Of a stretch of DNA of 6,046 bases, positions 5,848 to 6,046 are shown in pieces. Position 1 is the first letter of the stretch, and each line of letters starts with the position of its first letter. Under the pieces are notes generated by a model, which did not search any database, had not been told where the DNA came from, and saw only the letters and a program-made list of their open reading frames with translations. This DNA is from Chloroflexota bacterium. GTDB lineage: Bacteria > Chloroflexota > Anaerolineae > B4-G1. The position numbers and the translations under genes are program-made. Location of the stretch: assembly GCA_003648085.1 (NCBI GenBank), contig QMOC01000173.1:1-6046 (forward strand), given 5' to 3'.

Positions 5848-6046
5848 ATGGCAGGCCATACGCGAACTCAAAGGACCTTCTCCGAATACCTCATCGAGCG
5901 ATTAATCCAGACCACCGATATCCTGGTCATCCTCTTTCTGGCTCTCATTTTCCTGTTCCTGCTACGCGAGGGCGGCGCGACGTTCTTCGAGGTGTCACTG
6001 CGCGATCTGCTCCAGACCCGCTGGTACCCCAACGAGGAATACTTCG
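5848..6046 (+). CDS. pstC: Phosphate ABC transporter permease PstC, N-terminal part
   Basis: The frame is open from ATG 5848 to the window edge and gives 66 residues: MAGHTRTQRTFSEYLIERLI, a hydrophobic first helix at about 24-40, then REGGATFFEVSLRDLLQTRWYPNEEYF. A charged cytoplasmic start, one long helix, and a following 'LxxFLxxxxWxP...FG' periplasmic stretch is the pattern at the start of PstC, one of the two membrane subunits of the PstSCAB high-affinity phosphate importer. The rest, including the permease core, lies beyond the window. No Shine-Dalgarno precedes the ATG (bases 5841-5847 are AGCGGAT), and the -10 element ends 7 bases upstream, so the mRNA is probably leaderless. No pstS gene precedes it directly. 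The upstream neighbour is the unrelated surface protein, so pstS is either elsewhere or downstream. A related binding-protein-dependent permease such as PstA is a less likely alternative. Confidence 0.75.
   Translation, partial: MAGHTRTQRTFSEYLIERLIQTTDILVILFLALIFLFLLREGGATFFEVSLRDLLQTRWYPNEEYF

Overview
The window is GC-rich, densely coded bacterial DNA, with every supported gene on the + strand. I infer Chloroflexota (Anaerolineae-like), from a short DUF5679-type zinc ribbon, a large surface protein with DUF5107 and DUF11-type modules, and that protein's C-terminal WLPLIVR tail, a type of ending I associate with secreted Chloroflexota proteins. This assignment rests on family recognition, not on a search.

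Layout: (1) Positions 1-126 are the last 41 codons of an unidentified gene. (2) Positions 127-245 hold three consecutive hairpins. They are bounded by imperfect inverted repeats and by an exact 7-bp direct repeat (AATTGAA), so they look like a miniature mobile element or an IS200/IS605-type palindromic end. (3) Positions 246-398 encode a 50-residue protein with two CxxC pairs (DUF5679-like), followed by a strong terminator hairpin at 411-443 and a separate 27-bp near-perfect palindrome at 447-473. (4) Positions 498-5839 form an apparent three-gene operon with junctions of 0 and 1 nt. It encodes an AIR-synthase/HypE-like protein without the HypE C-terminal cysteine, a PF03773-type (UPF0718/ArsP-like) permease, and a 1144-residue membrane-anchored surface protein with the order DUF362, Ig-like, DUF5107, Fn3-like, DUF11-like. 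(5) From 5848 to the window edge lies the start of a phosphate-transporter permease gene (pstC). An extended -10 promoter overlaps the previous stop codon and is so close to the ATG that the transcript is probably leaderless.

How the genes work together: the operon joins an ATP-grasping small-molecule activating enzyme fold, a polytopic efflux-type permease and an exported protein whose N-terminal DUF362 and mutarotase-like DUF5107 domains have no firmly known reaction. The tight coupling suggests a shared process at the envelope, but the substrate cannot be read from the sequence. The pst gene downstream appears to be a separate transcription unit with its own promoter.
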